Source of the DNA: Gremmenia infestans
Lineage: Eukaryota; Ascomycota; Leotiomycetes; Helotiales; Hamatocanthoscyphaceae
Direction of reading: 5' to 3'
Assembly (NCBI GenBank): GCA_032629725.1
Contig: JAFEVB010000010.1
Coordinates: 868,001 to 932,000, forward strand
Length of the DNA: 64,000 nt
Made by a program: the position numbers and the translations under genes. The notes beneath the pieces were generated by a model, which was given only the letters and a program-made list of their open reading frames with translations, was not told where the DNA came from and made no database searches. Shown here one piece after another: positions 34,898-46,545 of the stretch. Each line of letters begins with the position of its first letter. Position 1 is the stretch's first letter.

Positions 34898-35529
34898 ATG
34901 AATTATGACCCCGAACCCAATGTTCGCCGCGGGGAGTAAGTCCCTTCGCTTTCCCTTCCCCTTCTCTAACTCATACCCCCGTATCCTATCCTAACAAACG
35001 ATATTTACTTAGAAACCCCGTTCTGTGCTGGGGTCACAATCGTACGTCTCCATATTCCTCTTCACCTATTCCTTCTTTTCCACCCATATCCATATTTCAA
35101 TTTTAGTTAATATGGTTTGGACAATCATTCACTCATTCTAATATCTCTCCAACAAAGGAATACCGAAATTCAAAGGCGTGATAACCTACTCCCTCAGCTC
35201 TAATTCCCAGCGGCCCCTTGCGGGAGCAGCGCGCAATGCTGTGTTTAATACTGCGAGGAGGTGTTGGGGACAGGTGTTTTATGTTTTGCCGCCATTTTTG
35301 GTTGCGTATTGGGCGTTGGGGTGGATGGAGGAGAGGTGAGTTTTTTTGATTGGGAAGAAGCAACTTTGGAAGGGGAAATTAGAAGGAAATGTGGTTGAGG
35401 TGTGGGAGAATGAGAATGGATTAGAGTGGATTCATTAGCTAACTTTTGGGTGTTTGGGATAGGAATAAGTTTGATAATTCGAAGGAAGGAAGGAGGTTGA
35501 AGCAGTTAAGGGGGGACAATGATGCTTGA
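34898..35529 (+). CDS. QCR8: Cytochrome bc1 complex subunit 8 (QCR8-like), four exons, 103 aa
   Basis: A small inner-membrane subunit (ubiquinone-binding protein) of respiratory complex III. Exons: 34898-34935, 35013-35041, 35158-35335, 35463-35529, in consistent phase. The core GIPKFKGVITYSLSSNSQ (partly across a splice), the family motif PLAGAARNAVFNTARR, and a membrane span VFYVLPPFLVAYWALGWMEE all fit. The C-terminal NKFDNSKEGRRLK is typical. The N-terminus (MNYDPEPNVRRGENPVLCWG) is unusual and the second exon is only 29 nt. The exon 2/3 join puts Arg where Gly might be expected. This may be a diverged paralogue rather than the main subunit. Confidence 0.78.
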
Positions 35530-35882
35530 TAGGGGGGATTTGGGAATAGAAGTTTCATGAAGAAGTGGAATTTTGGGGAGTTTGGCATAGATTTTTAGAC
35601 AGCTCGTAGCCTGGATTTGAATGTCTTTTTACTACGATTTTCGTCTTCCCAAGAATTCGAAGTGGCGCGAATAGTTGGGAAATGCATCCTCCTGTCCCGA
35701 AGGGCTTAGCGTATACGAGCATTTCTTTGATGTAATTGGCTGGGTCGCGTATTAGTCATCCATAGCATGGTCCGAATGGAACATACTTCGTCGAAGTTCA
35801 CTTCAACTCCATTGCTAATTGCCAGAGCTACATTCACAATTCGTTTTCAAATACCCTCCAATCCGTTCCATTCCACAACATA
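35530..35882. other. Intergenic
   Basis: No gene. QCR8-like 3' flank and promoter of the Zn2Cys6 gene. Confidence 0.5.
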
Positions 35883-37474
35883 ATGCAACTAGGACCCGGG
35901 GGACTTATAAGATCCAAGAAAGGCTGTTTGACTTGCAGGTTACACCCCCTTTTAAGATTCGCTTGGCCTATCTAAGCACAAGCTAAGGGCTAAATCTCAT
36001 CTACAAAGCTAGAATCCGGCACTTGAAGTGCGATGAAACCAAACCATTTTGTATTCGCTGTCAAAAGGCTAGGATAAAGTGTGATGGGTATATGCGAACC
36101 CTAAAACCTCCATTGCCACGAAGAAGCACCCAATTCCCGAGCCCGCCCACAGCCCTGCCTGTCCTTCCAAGTTTTGATAACTCTCGCCAACGAGAGTTCT
36201 TTGGTTTCTTCGTCTCTTGTGTCTCCAATGGCTCTAGTCTCTACATGGGAGGCGAATTCTGGGCACGTCGTGTTCTACAGCTTAGTCTTTCCGAGTCAGC
36301 TGTTCGGTATGCACTCTGTTCTTTAAGCGCATTACATCGCATGACCAGCGTATCAACTCATACAAGCCCCGGAATTACCGCTACCGATCTCCAAAGCTAC
36401 TCTCTAGAACAGTATAACCATGCTTTAAGATGTACGCGGAAATTACTGATGGAGAGTTCCGATGGTTCTGGGGACAAGCTCATCCGGGGCTTAGTAGCAT
36501 GCGCACTTTTCGTGTGCTATGAAAACTTTACAGGCAATTCCCAGACAGCTCAGATGCATCTCCAAAATGGACTGCGGATTATCGTAAAGGAACGGACTAA
36601 ACACCGCCACTCGAGGATACCGAAGGACATCATTCAACTCTTCAAACGGCAGGATCTTCAAGCCTTAACATTCGGCGACTCCAAAAGCCCCTATCCAGAT
36701 AATGCATACACAGGGCCCAAAGAGCTGTTTGCCATATCGCCCTCAAATTGTCGTTCTATAGAAGATTCTATGGACATCGTCCTCAACCTTTGTAGATGGT
36801 TATTTCGTGAGGCAGCAGTCTCGGACTCATGCCCCGTCCCGCCAGAAGACATCAAGTCCGCAATTGCAGCTCTAGAGCAAGGGAACTCCGAGCAATTTCC
36901 AACGGCTGAAAATATTAAACTGAAGGGACAGTCGCAGCGACCCATTGCCCTCTTCAAAATGTATCAGATAATCATGAGTATAATTCTAGCAACTCAAATA
37001 CACCGTCAAGAAACCCTTCACGACAAACATCTACACAAATACAAGCAAGTCCTCGCTCTCGGTGAAGACCTCCTCCTAGAAGGCCAGGTCTCCTTCGGCA
37101 CCAACTTCTTCTGCTTCGACATCGGGCTCATCTTCCCGCTCTTCTGGATCGCCACAAAATGCCGCGACTCTGCGACGCGCTGGCGCGCCGTAGAGCTGCT
37201 CCGGTCCATGCATCACCAGGAAGGTACGTGGAAGAGCGCCAATGCGGCCGCTGTCGCTGAGTTTGTGATACGCGTCGAGGAAGAGGGCTTGGAGCCCGGG
37301 GGGAGCCAGGAACAGATCCCGGAAGATTCGAGGGTGCAGTTGGCGAGTCAGGCAGCGGATTCTCAGAAGGGGGAGATTAGGTTGAGCTGTTTGATGAGGT
37401 CGAGTCTTGGGTCTTGGTATACTAGGGAGGCAATAATTCCTTGCACGCCGATGCTGGGGCCTGTTTTGATATGA
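35883..37474 (+). CDS. Zn2Cys6 transcription factor with fungal-TF (DUF3468-like) domain, 505 aa
   Basis: Probable nuclear DNA-binding regulator; the target is unknown. Exon 1 is 35883-35938 and exon 2 is 36013-37474, with the intron inside the zinc cluster (phase 2), a common position in this class. Cysteines 15, 18, 25, 32, 35 and 42 have the classical C-x2-C-x6-C-x6-C-x2-C-x6-C spacing (KKGCLTCRIRHLKCDETKPF onward). The rest is helical and resembles the fungal transcription factor II domain (YALCSLSALHRM, LVACALFVCYENFTGN). The first exon is missed if only long open frames are considered. No adjacent biosynthetic genes suggest a pathway. Confidence 0.85.
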
Positions 37475-37898
37475 AGCTTGTATATAAACTTCTGTGATGT
37501 TGCTTAGAAAGGCTTGTTCTTAAATGGAATACACAGTATATTGTTACAACCAGTACCAGCATATGTTTTATGCGCAACAAACACCGCTAGTCTCAATGCA
37601 GAGGAAGTTGGGTAGGCGAGTAAGCGGGAAAGGGGGAAATATTACTATTTGCAGGCTTCCACAGGAGCCAGAACTATTTTTCAGAAAGATAGCTATGCAG
37701 TACGACTTTCCAATCTGTTATAAACCCTTGGGAAAATCATATCCAGGGATGTAATGTGAAGCAGCGGTTAATTATGAGAAGTGATCTAGAGAGGTTGGAG
37801 AATAGTGTAATCTGTATTTATGTTGCTATGTGCAGGCTTTTGTGACGGCATCAATTCACATTTCAGTGGGCCTACAAAATCATCCGCCCGTACATCAA
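37475..37898. other. Intergenic
   Basis: No gene. The open frame 37524-37754 has no recognisable features. Confidence 0.4.
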
Positions 37899-39160
37899 TT
37901 ACAACTCTTCATGCACAAACGAATCCCAACCCAAACCGTCATCTTCATCCACCAGTAATCTGGGTTCGCGAATGAAGATCCTAGCTTGGTATGTAGCACC
38001 TATGGCTCCGATATACTCGGGCCCAACAGAATATTTGATCTTGTCATGGAGTTCTGGTGGTAAGACCTGTTTAATGAGATCACGCATCTCATTCATAGCG
38101 GAGCTTGAAGCTTCGCCACTCAATACAACGGCTCGTAGGAAATCGAAGGGCCCGAACTTCTCGTCTATGTCTTTGTTGTGAAATGGTTGGAAATCTTCAT
38201 GAACAAACCCTTGCAAAGCCAGAAGGATTTTGTTTCATTGACTTTGTGATATGGTGGAGTCCTGCAGTTCTGAATTAGAATTGCAAACAAAAGACTCTTG
38301 ACGGAATGTACCATAGTTGACGACTCTGCACTGCCACTAATAGTGTCATCCCTATCATCTAAGTCTATGCTAACTTCGGTCACTGGGTATATGCCATATT
38401 CCCCAGTATCGGCGACGGTTAAGTGGAGACTGTGCTTCTCAAAGTTGACAATGATCACTTCATGGGGTCCGTCATCAATGTTACAATCTATACTGTTCAG
38501 GCCAAACCCAAGACAAGAGTTCAAACCATAAGCAAGACTAGCGTAATAAATGAACTTCCGAAACTGATCTATCAAGATATGTCAAGCTAGCATGTTTGAT
38601 TGCTGCGATAAGGGCTTCTAAGAAGATCCGGTTTGCTTTTTGCTCGTCATGTTGTTCTGGTGGAGCAAGGATAAGCTCTCCTTGGTCATCCTCGACGTAT
38701 CATATCGCGAAGCTCTGGCTGAAACACTTCAGTATTAGTAAGAGTCATTGACCATGGGTCAAAACATGACGAGATCAATACAAGGATTGCAAAAGCTCCT
38801 ACTAGAAATGACACATGACTTACATTCTCTTGTCTATGCTAGATACTATGTCCATCATGTACTCCTGATACTCGTGGCTACCGACAACACGGGCCACGAG
38901 AATTGGGTCCGTTTCATTGCACTTGGTGAACAAAGCCGCTGTTCTGTACCGGAAGATTAGTGACGGTGTTTAGAGTTTGTGCCATATAGTTACTCAAATG
39001 TAATTCAACCTGAAATATATTCCGAGTGCTACCGACCAATCAGTTGCTTGATCCCGATCCTTCCAGATGCCAGAGGATTAATCTACGGAATGTTTCCAAA
39101 GCGGAGCCTGCTGCTAGAAAGCAACAAACGAAGAAAAGCGTCATGCTCTTCATGATGGCT
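37899..39160 (-). pseudogene. Decayed actin/Hsp70-like ATPase-fold gene
   Basis: Protein-like pieces occur on the minus strand in order but in changing frames: LVARVVGSHEYQEYMMDIVS (about 38900-38830), then PELRDMIRRG interrupted by a stop, then a frame-shifted GELILAPPEQHDEQKANRIF, then ASLAYGLNSCLGFGLNSIDC with DDGPHEVIIVNFEKHSL, then the end FGPFDFLRAVVLSGEASSSA and YIGAIGATYQARIF. The last resembles the C-terminal nucleotide-binding fold of the Hsp70-like proteins that are expanded in filamentous fungi (GEA...GAIGA..AR). I could not join the pieces without a frame shift near 38690 and near 38250, and no N-terminal phosphate loop is seen. A signal-peptide-like start (MKSMTLFFVCCFLAAGSA) lies upstream at about 39150 but hits a stop. 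Decay is likelier than a many-exon gene. The family assignment is tentative. Confidence 0.42.
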
Positions 39161-39869
39161 AGACTCTAGTGTGACTTTGGCCAATTAGTTGTGCAAAAAT
39201 AGATAGAGGTCAACCGTATACGAAAGGAACAAACCCAGCTGAGTACTGTCGAAATGGAATGAGTAGTAGGCGTGAAGTAGTTAGGTGTCAACTAGGTGAT
39301 TAGGTATAAAGTAAGTGCAACTTAGGTGTGAATTAAACCCCAGCGCCAATTGCACTCTCTAGAACCCTTTGTCTATTGCAGTTGTCCCAGTCCTTTCAAG
39401 AAAACCTATAAAATGTTGCATGGATAGTTGGCGGGATTATGCTCAAGTATAAGACCGACAAGTGCAATTCAGGAACGCGTATCCGTTTTGAGATATGAGA
39501 TCAGAGCAAGTTCGCTCATCATTTTGCACCGTTTATTCAAGAAAATCCACTCAGTTCATCGCCATAGTAAACAAAGCAAGGTAGCATGTGCTAGCTTGAG
39601 CACATCACTTCACGTATACAGGTAACGAGTGAGCACTAGACAGGGCAGATTAACACGTGCAAAAATCGTAAGAAATCTTATTTGAGCGCTCGCTATCAAA
39701 TCACATATCGTGATACCGCACGGTTCCGAAACAAGTACCGGTACGCCAATTGATATCCAACAAACCTGACTCGCTGTAGTGACTCCAGCAAGCCAGCTCA
39801 GAAGGAAAATTCCCCAACGCCGTCCCTAATGCTCCATACATGTCTTACAACACCTAAATGCTAGATTAA
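39161..39869. other. Intergenic
   Basis: No supported gene. Short AGTTAGGTGT-like near repeats lie at about 39270-39330. Confidence 0.4.
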
Positions 39870-41762
39870 TCAATCACCCTTGCCGCCTTTGGCTCCAGCA
39901 GTGGTCCTCCCCCTGAGGACTCCTTCTAAATCGTCTCTCAGTGATCCACCAGGATTTGGACTTCTTGAACGGCTCAATTCGAAGCTCCTTGCCCCTTCAT
40001 CGCTTCCGGTGCCATCTAAAAGCTCTATAAGGTCCGCTGGTTCCGTCCTCCCATTCGCAGTGGGAGTTCCGGATACCCCGTTAATTGCCAGTTTTCTGAA
40101 GAAGCCTTCGACTGCTGCAGCGGCATTCTCTAATCCCGTTCCGGACGATGTGACCGTTCCAGGGACACCATTACCATCATTGCCCGTACCTTCTGCGATA
40201 GCTGAAAGTTCTTCGTTGAAGCCAAAATGGGCTACTTCCGCGCCTAAGATGGAGCTTGAGGGTAGTGTGTCTATAGCAATACCTGGGAGATTCTTTCGTG
40301 TCCAATTGTTGAAACTATCCTGTCCTGGCCCTGGCATTCGAACGCTCTTTCCTAGAGTTCCAACGCCTCCAGGTCCCTTCATCCAACCTAGTCGATTTGC
40401 TGCTTCGCCTACGCTTTCGCGGCGTTCGCGGCGTGGGCGACTACTGGGCGCTGAAGGTGGAAAATAGCTTCCTATCGAGTCTATGGAACCTATAGTGTTG
40501 GATGGTCGATGGCCAAGATTACTCATCCGTCGGGATGGAGTGCTCGATGCGCTACCGATAGGGTCCGTGGAAGTTTGGGAAATTGTTTGTGACAGTCCGG
40601 CCATATCTAGGGAGACGCGTGGGGTCGACGCGGAAGAAAGTGTTGCCTGGCTGTTTCTCCGACGCGGAGGGAAGTAACCCAGCGATTTTCGAGGCATTCT
40701 GACTATTTCGATTGGTTTCACAGAGGGTGAAGATTCTATCAAAATCCATCGTACATGAGACCAAGGCAGATCGCCATCTTCCGAACGTTCTGCAGATGTT
40801 CCGGTTCGTGTTCCTGGCCATGTACTCCCGTTTGAGAAAGGGGGGGTTTCCTCAATCCCAGGCGTAGGAGCAAGTAGGTCTACTGCTTGGAAATCAGCTG
40901 AAGGGGGGTCGCAAGGTCGCCCCTTGACAGCGCAAGCATCAACCGGCAAGAGCAATGTCTTCCGAGAAGATAAAGAGTCGTTCCATAACCCATTAGATTT
41001 GCGAACCACGTCTCTTGGGCAATGATACCTTAAGACTATCCCGGCAAACGTATCCTGGGGTTGTAAATGATGTAGGTATACCAATGCATGCCCATCGCCT
41101 TGCGCACTTCCAGGCCTCTGTTCGTCGCTTGATATCCTTCGTTTATAATTTCCACTTGCATCGACTGCTGTATGATCCTCGTCTTTCCCCTCCAGAACCC
41201 TCTTCATCTTCTTCGCCCTGACCGCTGCTTCCCTTTCGCTCGTGCTCCCAGTTCCAATGCCTCCATCTTTGTTCGCCTTCGCAGCCGCTTGTGATGGGCC
41301 CCATTCCTTCACAGGGGCAGTCCGCTTCGTAGTCCCCCAGATTGTCCCTTTCCGAGTATTGGGGTCCTCGTCTCCTGCTACACTCCCTAAGACAGAACTC
41401 GCTACTTGCTGAAATGTACTGCTCATCCAACCTGTATTCCAAATGCCGGGCGCAGGACTCGTGCTCCTACTTTGCCTCCCATTTCTCCCCACTATATCTG
41501 GAGCTAACCGGCCCCCAACTGTCCTCCCATTTCCCAAGGGCGCAGTATTACTCCTACTTGGATGTTTTGCGGGTATGGGACTAACAGCCCGGCTACCTGA
41601 AGGAGTGGACGTTGCACTGGTGGTGCTGAGTTCCTGGTCTTCTAAGGTACCAAGCCGCCTGTTTCTGGGCCTGATACTCGAGTTCGCGGCGGCATCCCCT
41701 GTGCGGGAGACGGAATTAGATCGCGGATTCGGGGTATTCGACCGAGAGGAAGAGGGTATCAT
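39870..41762 (-). CDS. Intracellular LysM-domain protein, single exon, 630 aa
   Basis: No signal peptide, so it is not a secreted LysM effector. It is Ser/Pro-rich and largely disordered. One LysM-like motif lies at about residues 227-275 (ALVYLHHLQPQDTFAGIVLR, with CPRDVVRKSNGLWND and ending in a leucine-rich strand). An earlier conserved stretch WMSSTFQQVASSVLGSVAGD (about 112-131) matches the helical region seen before LysM in this fungal class. The C-terminal part has GWMKGPGGVGTLGKSVRMPG and a helix AAAAVEGFFRKLAINGV. Cytoplasmic LysM proteins of this type are widespread in Pezizomycotina, with function not established. The ATG at 41762 is the first in frame. Confidence 0.8.
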   Translation of the reverse strand: MIPSSSRSNTPNPRSNSVSRTGDAAANSSIRPRNRRLGTLEDQELSTTSATSTPSGSRAVSPIPAKHPSRSNTAPLGNGRTVGGRLAPDIVGRNGRQSRSTSPAPGIWNTGWMSSTFQQVASSVLGSVAGDEDPNTRKGTIWGTTKRTAPVKEWGPSQAAAKANKDGGIGTGSTSEREAAVRAKKMKRVLEGKDEDHTAVDASGNYKRRISSDEQRPGSAQGDGHALVYLHHLQPQDTFAGIVLRYHCPRDVVRKSNGLWNDSLSSRKTLLLPVDACAVKGRPCDPPSADFQAVDLLAPTPGIEETPPFSNGSTWPGTRTGTSAERSEDGDLPWSHVRWILIESSPSVKPIEIVRMPRKSLGYFPPRRRNSQATLSSASTPRVSLDMAGLSQTISQTSTDPIGSASSTPSRRMSNLGHRPSNTIGSIDSIGSYFPPSAPSSRPRRERRESVGEAANRLGWMKGPGGVGTLGKSVRMPGPGQDSFNNWTRKNLPGIAIDTLPSSSILGAEVAHFGFNEELSAIAEGTGNDGNGVPGTVTSSGTGLENAAAAVEGFFRKLAINGVSGTPTANGRTEPADLIELLDGTGSDEGARSFELSRSRSPNPGGSLRDDLEGVLRGRTTAGAKGGKGD

Positions 41763-42687
41763 GATGGATGATGTTGTAGCAGTGGTTGCGCGCCGACAGC
41801 CGGTTGTTGGTTCAAGGCTGGCATGAGAGCGACTTGCCGGCGAGGGATGGTCTTATCGTGGGAAGGAGGGCATTGCTGGACAACTTTAAGAATATGAGGC
41901 TTTCAATCTTTCTTTCGGTCGATGGACGCTATGATATGAAAATTGAAAGTTTCTTAGATTAAATTGCGCGCGGTGGTACGTACTTGTATGATATTAAAGT
42001 AGAGTGGCAGTCAGTGGATTGCTTCAGGATGAGCTACGGTGGCCGTTCGTTTCGGCATCTTCCTTTAAGTAATCACTCCATGTAAATTATTCGTATGCGA
42101 TCCAAGCCGCCAACTACATGTCATGAAGGGAAACACAGACATATCCGGCTCAGATTTATCTACGAAGCATACTCAATATGGTGGAATGGCTTCAATGCCC
42201 CGTCTCGGGTGAACAGTTGTGAGAGCACTGTACTGTGAGAAGCACATACTCGAGTATGCAACTTGTCCTAGAACTACACTGAGATCGGAGGGGCAACATC
42301 CTAAAGTCTGCCCCCCCCCTTCCTGTCAAATTTCTCAATGTGTTAGCCAAAAAATCCTCTTATGTTATATTTCCATTAAATTGCAAATAGCACGTTGGCT
42401 GAAGTTTCCAGCAATATCCGGCCGGAGTTGACGTCGCAAACCTTGCAAAGGCCTTTCTGTTCCTTACTTATATACCGCGAGTCACTAGGTTGAGGGGTGG
42501 CCTTTATGTTATTTTATAGCGGCACAAACTAGGGCATTTTTGGTTTCTGTTTGAGTTCTTGTCTGCCTTATCATTTTTCCCCCTATCTAGACATGGCTTG
42601 TAGAAGAGCAAGGGAGTCTAAGATTTCGGGGCAGTGTCCATACTAGCTCTCCAAGCCAATATCATAGAGAACGGTACATAGTCTGCA
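41763..42687. other. Intergenic
   Basis: No supported gene. The 41763-42000 part should be the promoter/leader of the LysM gene. A run of nine C lies near 42311. The rest is the 3' flank of the amidohydrolase. Confidence 0.4.
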
Positions 42688-43469
42688 TCAAGCCGTCTTG
42701 ATCCCATCGATCATAGCCATCATTTCCTCCTCGAGGATGACTTCTGCGAATTTCTGATCCATATCAAACAAATTGTTGTCGTTTACTGCTTGGTGTCTAT
42801 CCCCACACGCTTCCCTGACCACAAACGGGCTATATCCATGTTGCATAGCATCAAGGGCTGCATTGGTCAGACTCAAGTCTTTCTTAGAAAGTTCTTCTCA
42901 TAAAACTAACCTGTTGCTCGTACGCATCCACTCGTTGAGTATCCACACAAAATTGTGCTGTCACAACCCATACTCGCCAACACACTGGCCAAGCTCGTTC
43001 CAAAGAAGCTACTTGAGAACTGCTTCATAACCACTACTTCCTCCTTCCTTGGCACAACTCCTTGGGCGAATTCTCTGAATGGGTTTCCGGCGTCATAACA
43101 CCACAAGACATTTGGAAGTTTCTCCATGTACCATTTGCCTCCCGAGGCGGGAGTTTCGAATATTACAGACGAGAATACAACAGGAATACCTACTGCGCGG
43201 CATTTTGCAATGAGGGTATGGATCGACTTGAGCGCGACCTCGAACCTGTCAGGGGCGTAAAGTGGCGATTTGGGGTCATGATATGCTTTGACACAATCGA
43301 TGACTATGAGAACAGGTTTAGAACCGAACGTGAGCTTGTTCTTTCCATAACAGCGTTTATAGTTGTCTGTAAGCATGTTAGACAACTAGCACCTTTTTTT
43401 AAATATACTCACTAGTGTGAGTAGAATGTAAGTGTAGCTCTTACCTGCAAGATCTTGGAATTCAGACAT
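42688..43469 (-). CDS. Isochorismatase-fold cysteine hydrolase (N-carbamoylsarcosine-amidase-like), 216 aa
   Basis: A hydrolase acting on amide or carbamoyl C-N bonds; the exact substrate is unknown. Exons: 43469-43445, 43366-42911, 42857-42688, both introns in phase 1. The catalytic Asp-Lys-Cys triad is visible: D32 in LIVIDCVKAY, K123 in VVMKQFSSSFFGT, and C156 in CGYSTSGCVRATA, with the cis-peptide bend before it. The end VVREACGDRH is typical. A closer acceptor for the last intron would give only 32 nt and a worse join, so I used the acceptor giving SGCVRATALDAM. It is divergently transcribed from the DUR3-type transporter across a promoter rich in GATA sites, which suggests nitrogen scavenging. 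Confidence 0.88.
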
Positions 43470-44233
43470 TCTGGAGGGCAGTTTTATTGATTGTTTCTGC
43501 AAGTCCAAGGATTAACTCTTGTTATCTTCTTCTCATGAAGGGCAGCAAATGCGATATCATTTAAAGTAACTGGTGATATTGGAAAGAAGAGACGGATATT
43601 CCCCTGGCTGTCCCAGACTTTTGCGGCATATTCCACACCCACTCTTCAAAAACGATAAGAGCCCAAGGGTTGGTATTCCCGCCGGAAACAATCCACATAC
43701 TTCCGCAAACCGCTATAAATATTAAGTATTTATATACCATTGGTTAATGAGACTATTACTTATCGTTAGGATAGAGAAGGTCGACATCGGAAATCCGACG
43801 CGGTGGATGCCACATCTATACAAGATTGGAACATCCCATCTTTGTTACTGATACCGTCGATAGTCTATGCAACTATAGTATTGTTGAGAAGCTCTGCTCA
43901 TCTGGCAATCTTGGATGCTCTATAAGCAGATAAGGATGCAGCTAGGGCTACTGAACTATGCAACTTAGTTCTATTGGCCTGCTCATAGCTTGCAAGTTCT
44001 CCCAGGATCGGTCTCTTCCCGAAAACGCCACACATATTCTACAGATGTTATCGCCATAACCCCTATCAATCTGCTTTACTGGTGCGTAGGTGGGATTTCA
44101 GGTTTTAAAAATCAGGCTATAAAACATGGTCTTACCCCCTAGTATTTATCCAGGCCGTTAGAAAAGTTATGATCTTCACTGGCGAAGTAAATCGTTGACG
44201 ATCTGAGGCTATTCCGCAAGTTCATACCTCACT
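43470..44233. promoter_or_regulatory. Divergent promoter with five GATA-factor sites
   Basis: 764 bases between the amidohydrolase and transporter start codons. HGATAR-type sites (the AreA/Nit2 target) are seen at 43653-43658 (CGATAA), 43760-43765 (TTATCG), 43858-43863 (CGATAG), 43928-43933 (AGATAA) and 44048-44053 (TTATCG). This supports nitrogen-catabolite control of both genes. The sites are short and some would occur by chance. Confidence 0.45.
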
Positions 44234-46482
44234 ATGGCCGGTGCCAATCTTCAGATTCTCTCCCCCGGAGAAGGCTATGGAATTGTGATCGGTTTGGGTG
44301 TTGCCTTTACAGTGATCATGATTTTCTTGACGTTGATTCAAAATCGTTACGGGAAGCATAATACGTTCAAGTCCGCTGAAGAGTTCAATGTCGCTTCTAG
44401 GTCTGTGAAACCTGGAATGATTGCTGCTGGTATTGTGTAAGTTTGCCTAGAAGTCTCCAAATGCACCAGAAAAAGAAGTTTTGACATTCACAACAGGTCA
44501 TCCTGGACGCATGCTTCCACTTTACTAACATCCTGTACTCTGTCCTATTCGTATGGTATTGGTGGCGGTCTATGGTATGGAGCAGTTGGAACTTTCCAGA
44601 CTTTATTCTTCGCAGTCGCTGCATTCAAAATCAAGGAAAATTCCAACAATGCTCATACCTTTCCTGGTCAGTTACACTTGCCCCCACTTTGAAGCATATA
44701 TTTATAGACGTTACAGAAATCGTGCTCCAAAAACACGGCAAATTCGCTCATGTGATCTATACCGCCGTCGGTCTGATCACGAACTTGATTAATGGCAGTG
44801 CTCTCATGGCTGGTGGATGTGCCGTATTCTCATCCCTTACCGGGATGAATGTCTGGGCTGCTTATTGGATCTTGCCGGCTATTGTTACAGCATACATTGT
44901 TGTTGGTGGTCTTCGAGCAACATTCATCTGCGAGTAAGTGGTGCAATTTCAGGATTTAATGAGTAAGAGTCAAGCTGACTTCCTCCAGCTACCTCCACAC
45001 TATCTTCCTCTACGTCTGCATCTTTGCCTTCATGTTCCAGACTTACTCCGTGAACCCCCATATCGGCTCCCCATCCGCGTTATGGCACCTCTTGATGAAA
45101 AAACAAAAATCAAAATCCCATGCAGATTCCTACAATGGGTCCTACATGACAGTTGACTCGAACGATGGCCTCGTGACCGCTGCTACTATCTTCCTTGGGG
45201 GATTTTCCGCGGTCTGGACAGACCAAGCGTACTGGCAGAGAGCCATGGCGTCTCAGCCCGGGACTGCAGTCAAAGGATATATTTTCGGGTCATTCGCCTG
45301 GTACGCCATTCCCTTTGCAATGTCGACTACACTTGGTCTCACTGCGGCTGCATTGACCGGCACTACGGCCCTGCCTATAAAATTGTCCGCGGCTCAAGTC
45401 TCAGCCGGGCTTGTAGGACCTGCGGCGGCGGAAGCGTTGATGGGCAAGGTCGGTGCAGGGTTAATGGTAGTATTGCTATTCATGGCCACAACTTCCTCAA
45501 CATCAGCTGAAAGCATTGCTGCATCGTCACTCATTACATTTGACATCTACAAGGCATACATCAACCCAAAGGCCAGCACAAGGTCCTTATTTTGGGTCTC
45601 TGTTTTCGGTCTTGTGATATATGGCGCCTTCTTAGCCGCTATTTCGTGCATCTTCCACTCAGTAGGAATAAGTCTCAATTGGCTGATCAAGATCCTTGGG
45701 TGTCTTTTGGGAGGCGGAACAATTCCAATGGTTTGCGTCTTGCTCTGGGATCGGACATCTACCTTCGCTGTCATTGTTTCGCCAATTATTGGACTCGTGA
45801 GTGGGTTGACGTCCTGGATGGTTGCTACGAAGCTGCGCTCGGGGACGATCAACATCACTACCACTTCGAATGTCTGGACTTCTTTGACGGGAGATTGTGT
45901 GTCGTTGGGTATGGGAGCTGTCTGCATTGTCGTATTCTCGTTTCTAGTTCCAAGCAAAAAGAAGTTGGTTGTGGTTGAGGGTACTGTGGGAGGAGAGGCT
46001 ATTGCGAATGTTTCGGTGGAAAAGACAGATTATCCAATGGACCAGGAGGGCGCTCGTGAGAAAACAGCTCATCTGGTAGAAGAAAATGCAGCTGCGCAGG
46101 ATTTGGAGCCAATTGAAGGGGAGGAGTATGTTGCGGAAGGGGCATTGACTCCGGAAAGCTTAAAGTCCCAAAAAAGATTGGCGTGGTATTCGTTGGCTTT
46201 TGGGTCCCTTATTTTCATGATCGTGAGTTCCCCAATACTGTTCCTTACTGGAAACAGACGCTTACTTGTTCTAAGCTTATCCCTTTCACTTTGTACTGGA
46301 CGGGCTATGATTTCTCCGTCAAATTCTTCACTGGTTTTGTGGTAATAGTTTTCATATGGGTTTGGGCCTCATTTATCATCTGTGTCTTCATGCCGCTGTG
46401 GGAGAGCCGGAAGGACATGTGGTACATAGTTTGTGCCATGTATAGGGATATGGTTAGGGAGAAGGTTCATCACACAGAGTGA
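44234..46482 (+). CDS. DUR3: DUR3-type urea/sodium-solute symporter, five exons, 679 aa
   Basis: A plasma-membrane active transporter of the sodium:solute symporter family; fungal members take up urea or polyamines. Exons: 44234-44436, 44497-44666, 44708-44933, 44989-46222, 46276-46482. Introns are 41-60 nt and phases agree. About 14-15 hydrophobic spans are visible, starting at GIVIGLGVAFTVIMIFL. Family motifs are SSWTHASTLLTS, YSYGIGGGLWYG, GGFSAVWTDQAYWQRAMA, and FMATTSSTSAESIAASSL, which contains the conserved helix-break region. The loop near residue 600 is acidic and probably cytoplasmic. Length and motifs match DUR3. Substrate choice (urea or another amide) is inferred from the family only. 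Confidence 0.9.
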
Positions 46483-46545
46483 TTTTGCCTTTATGCCTAT
46501 ACGAGAAATACCTTGATTGGGATTAGATTAATACATATTCTTACC

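Noticed and set aside
39880..40467. Plus-strand 195-residue Pro/Ser-rich frame
   Set aside because: Antisense shadow of the LysM protein gene.
42879..42910. 32-nt intron in the isochorismatase-like gene
   Set aside because: Too short, and it yields a poor join; the 53-nt alternative ending at 42858 restores the family motif.
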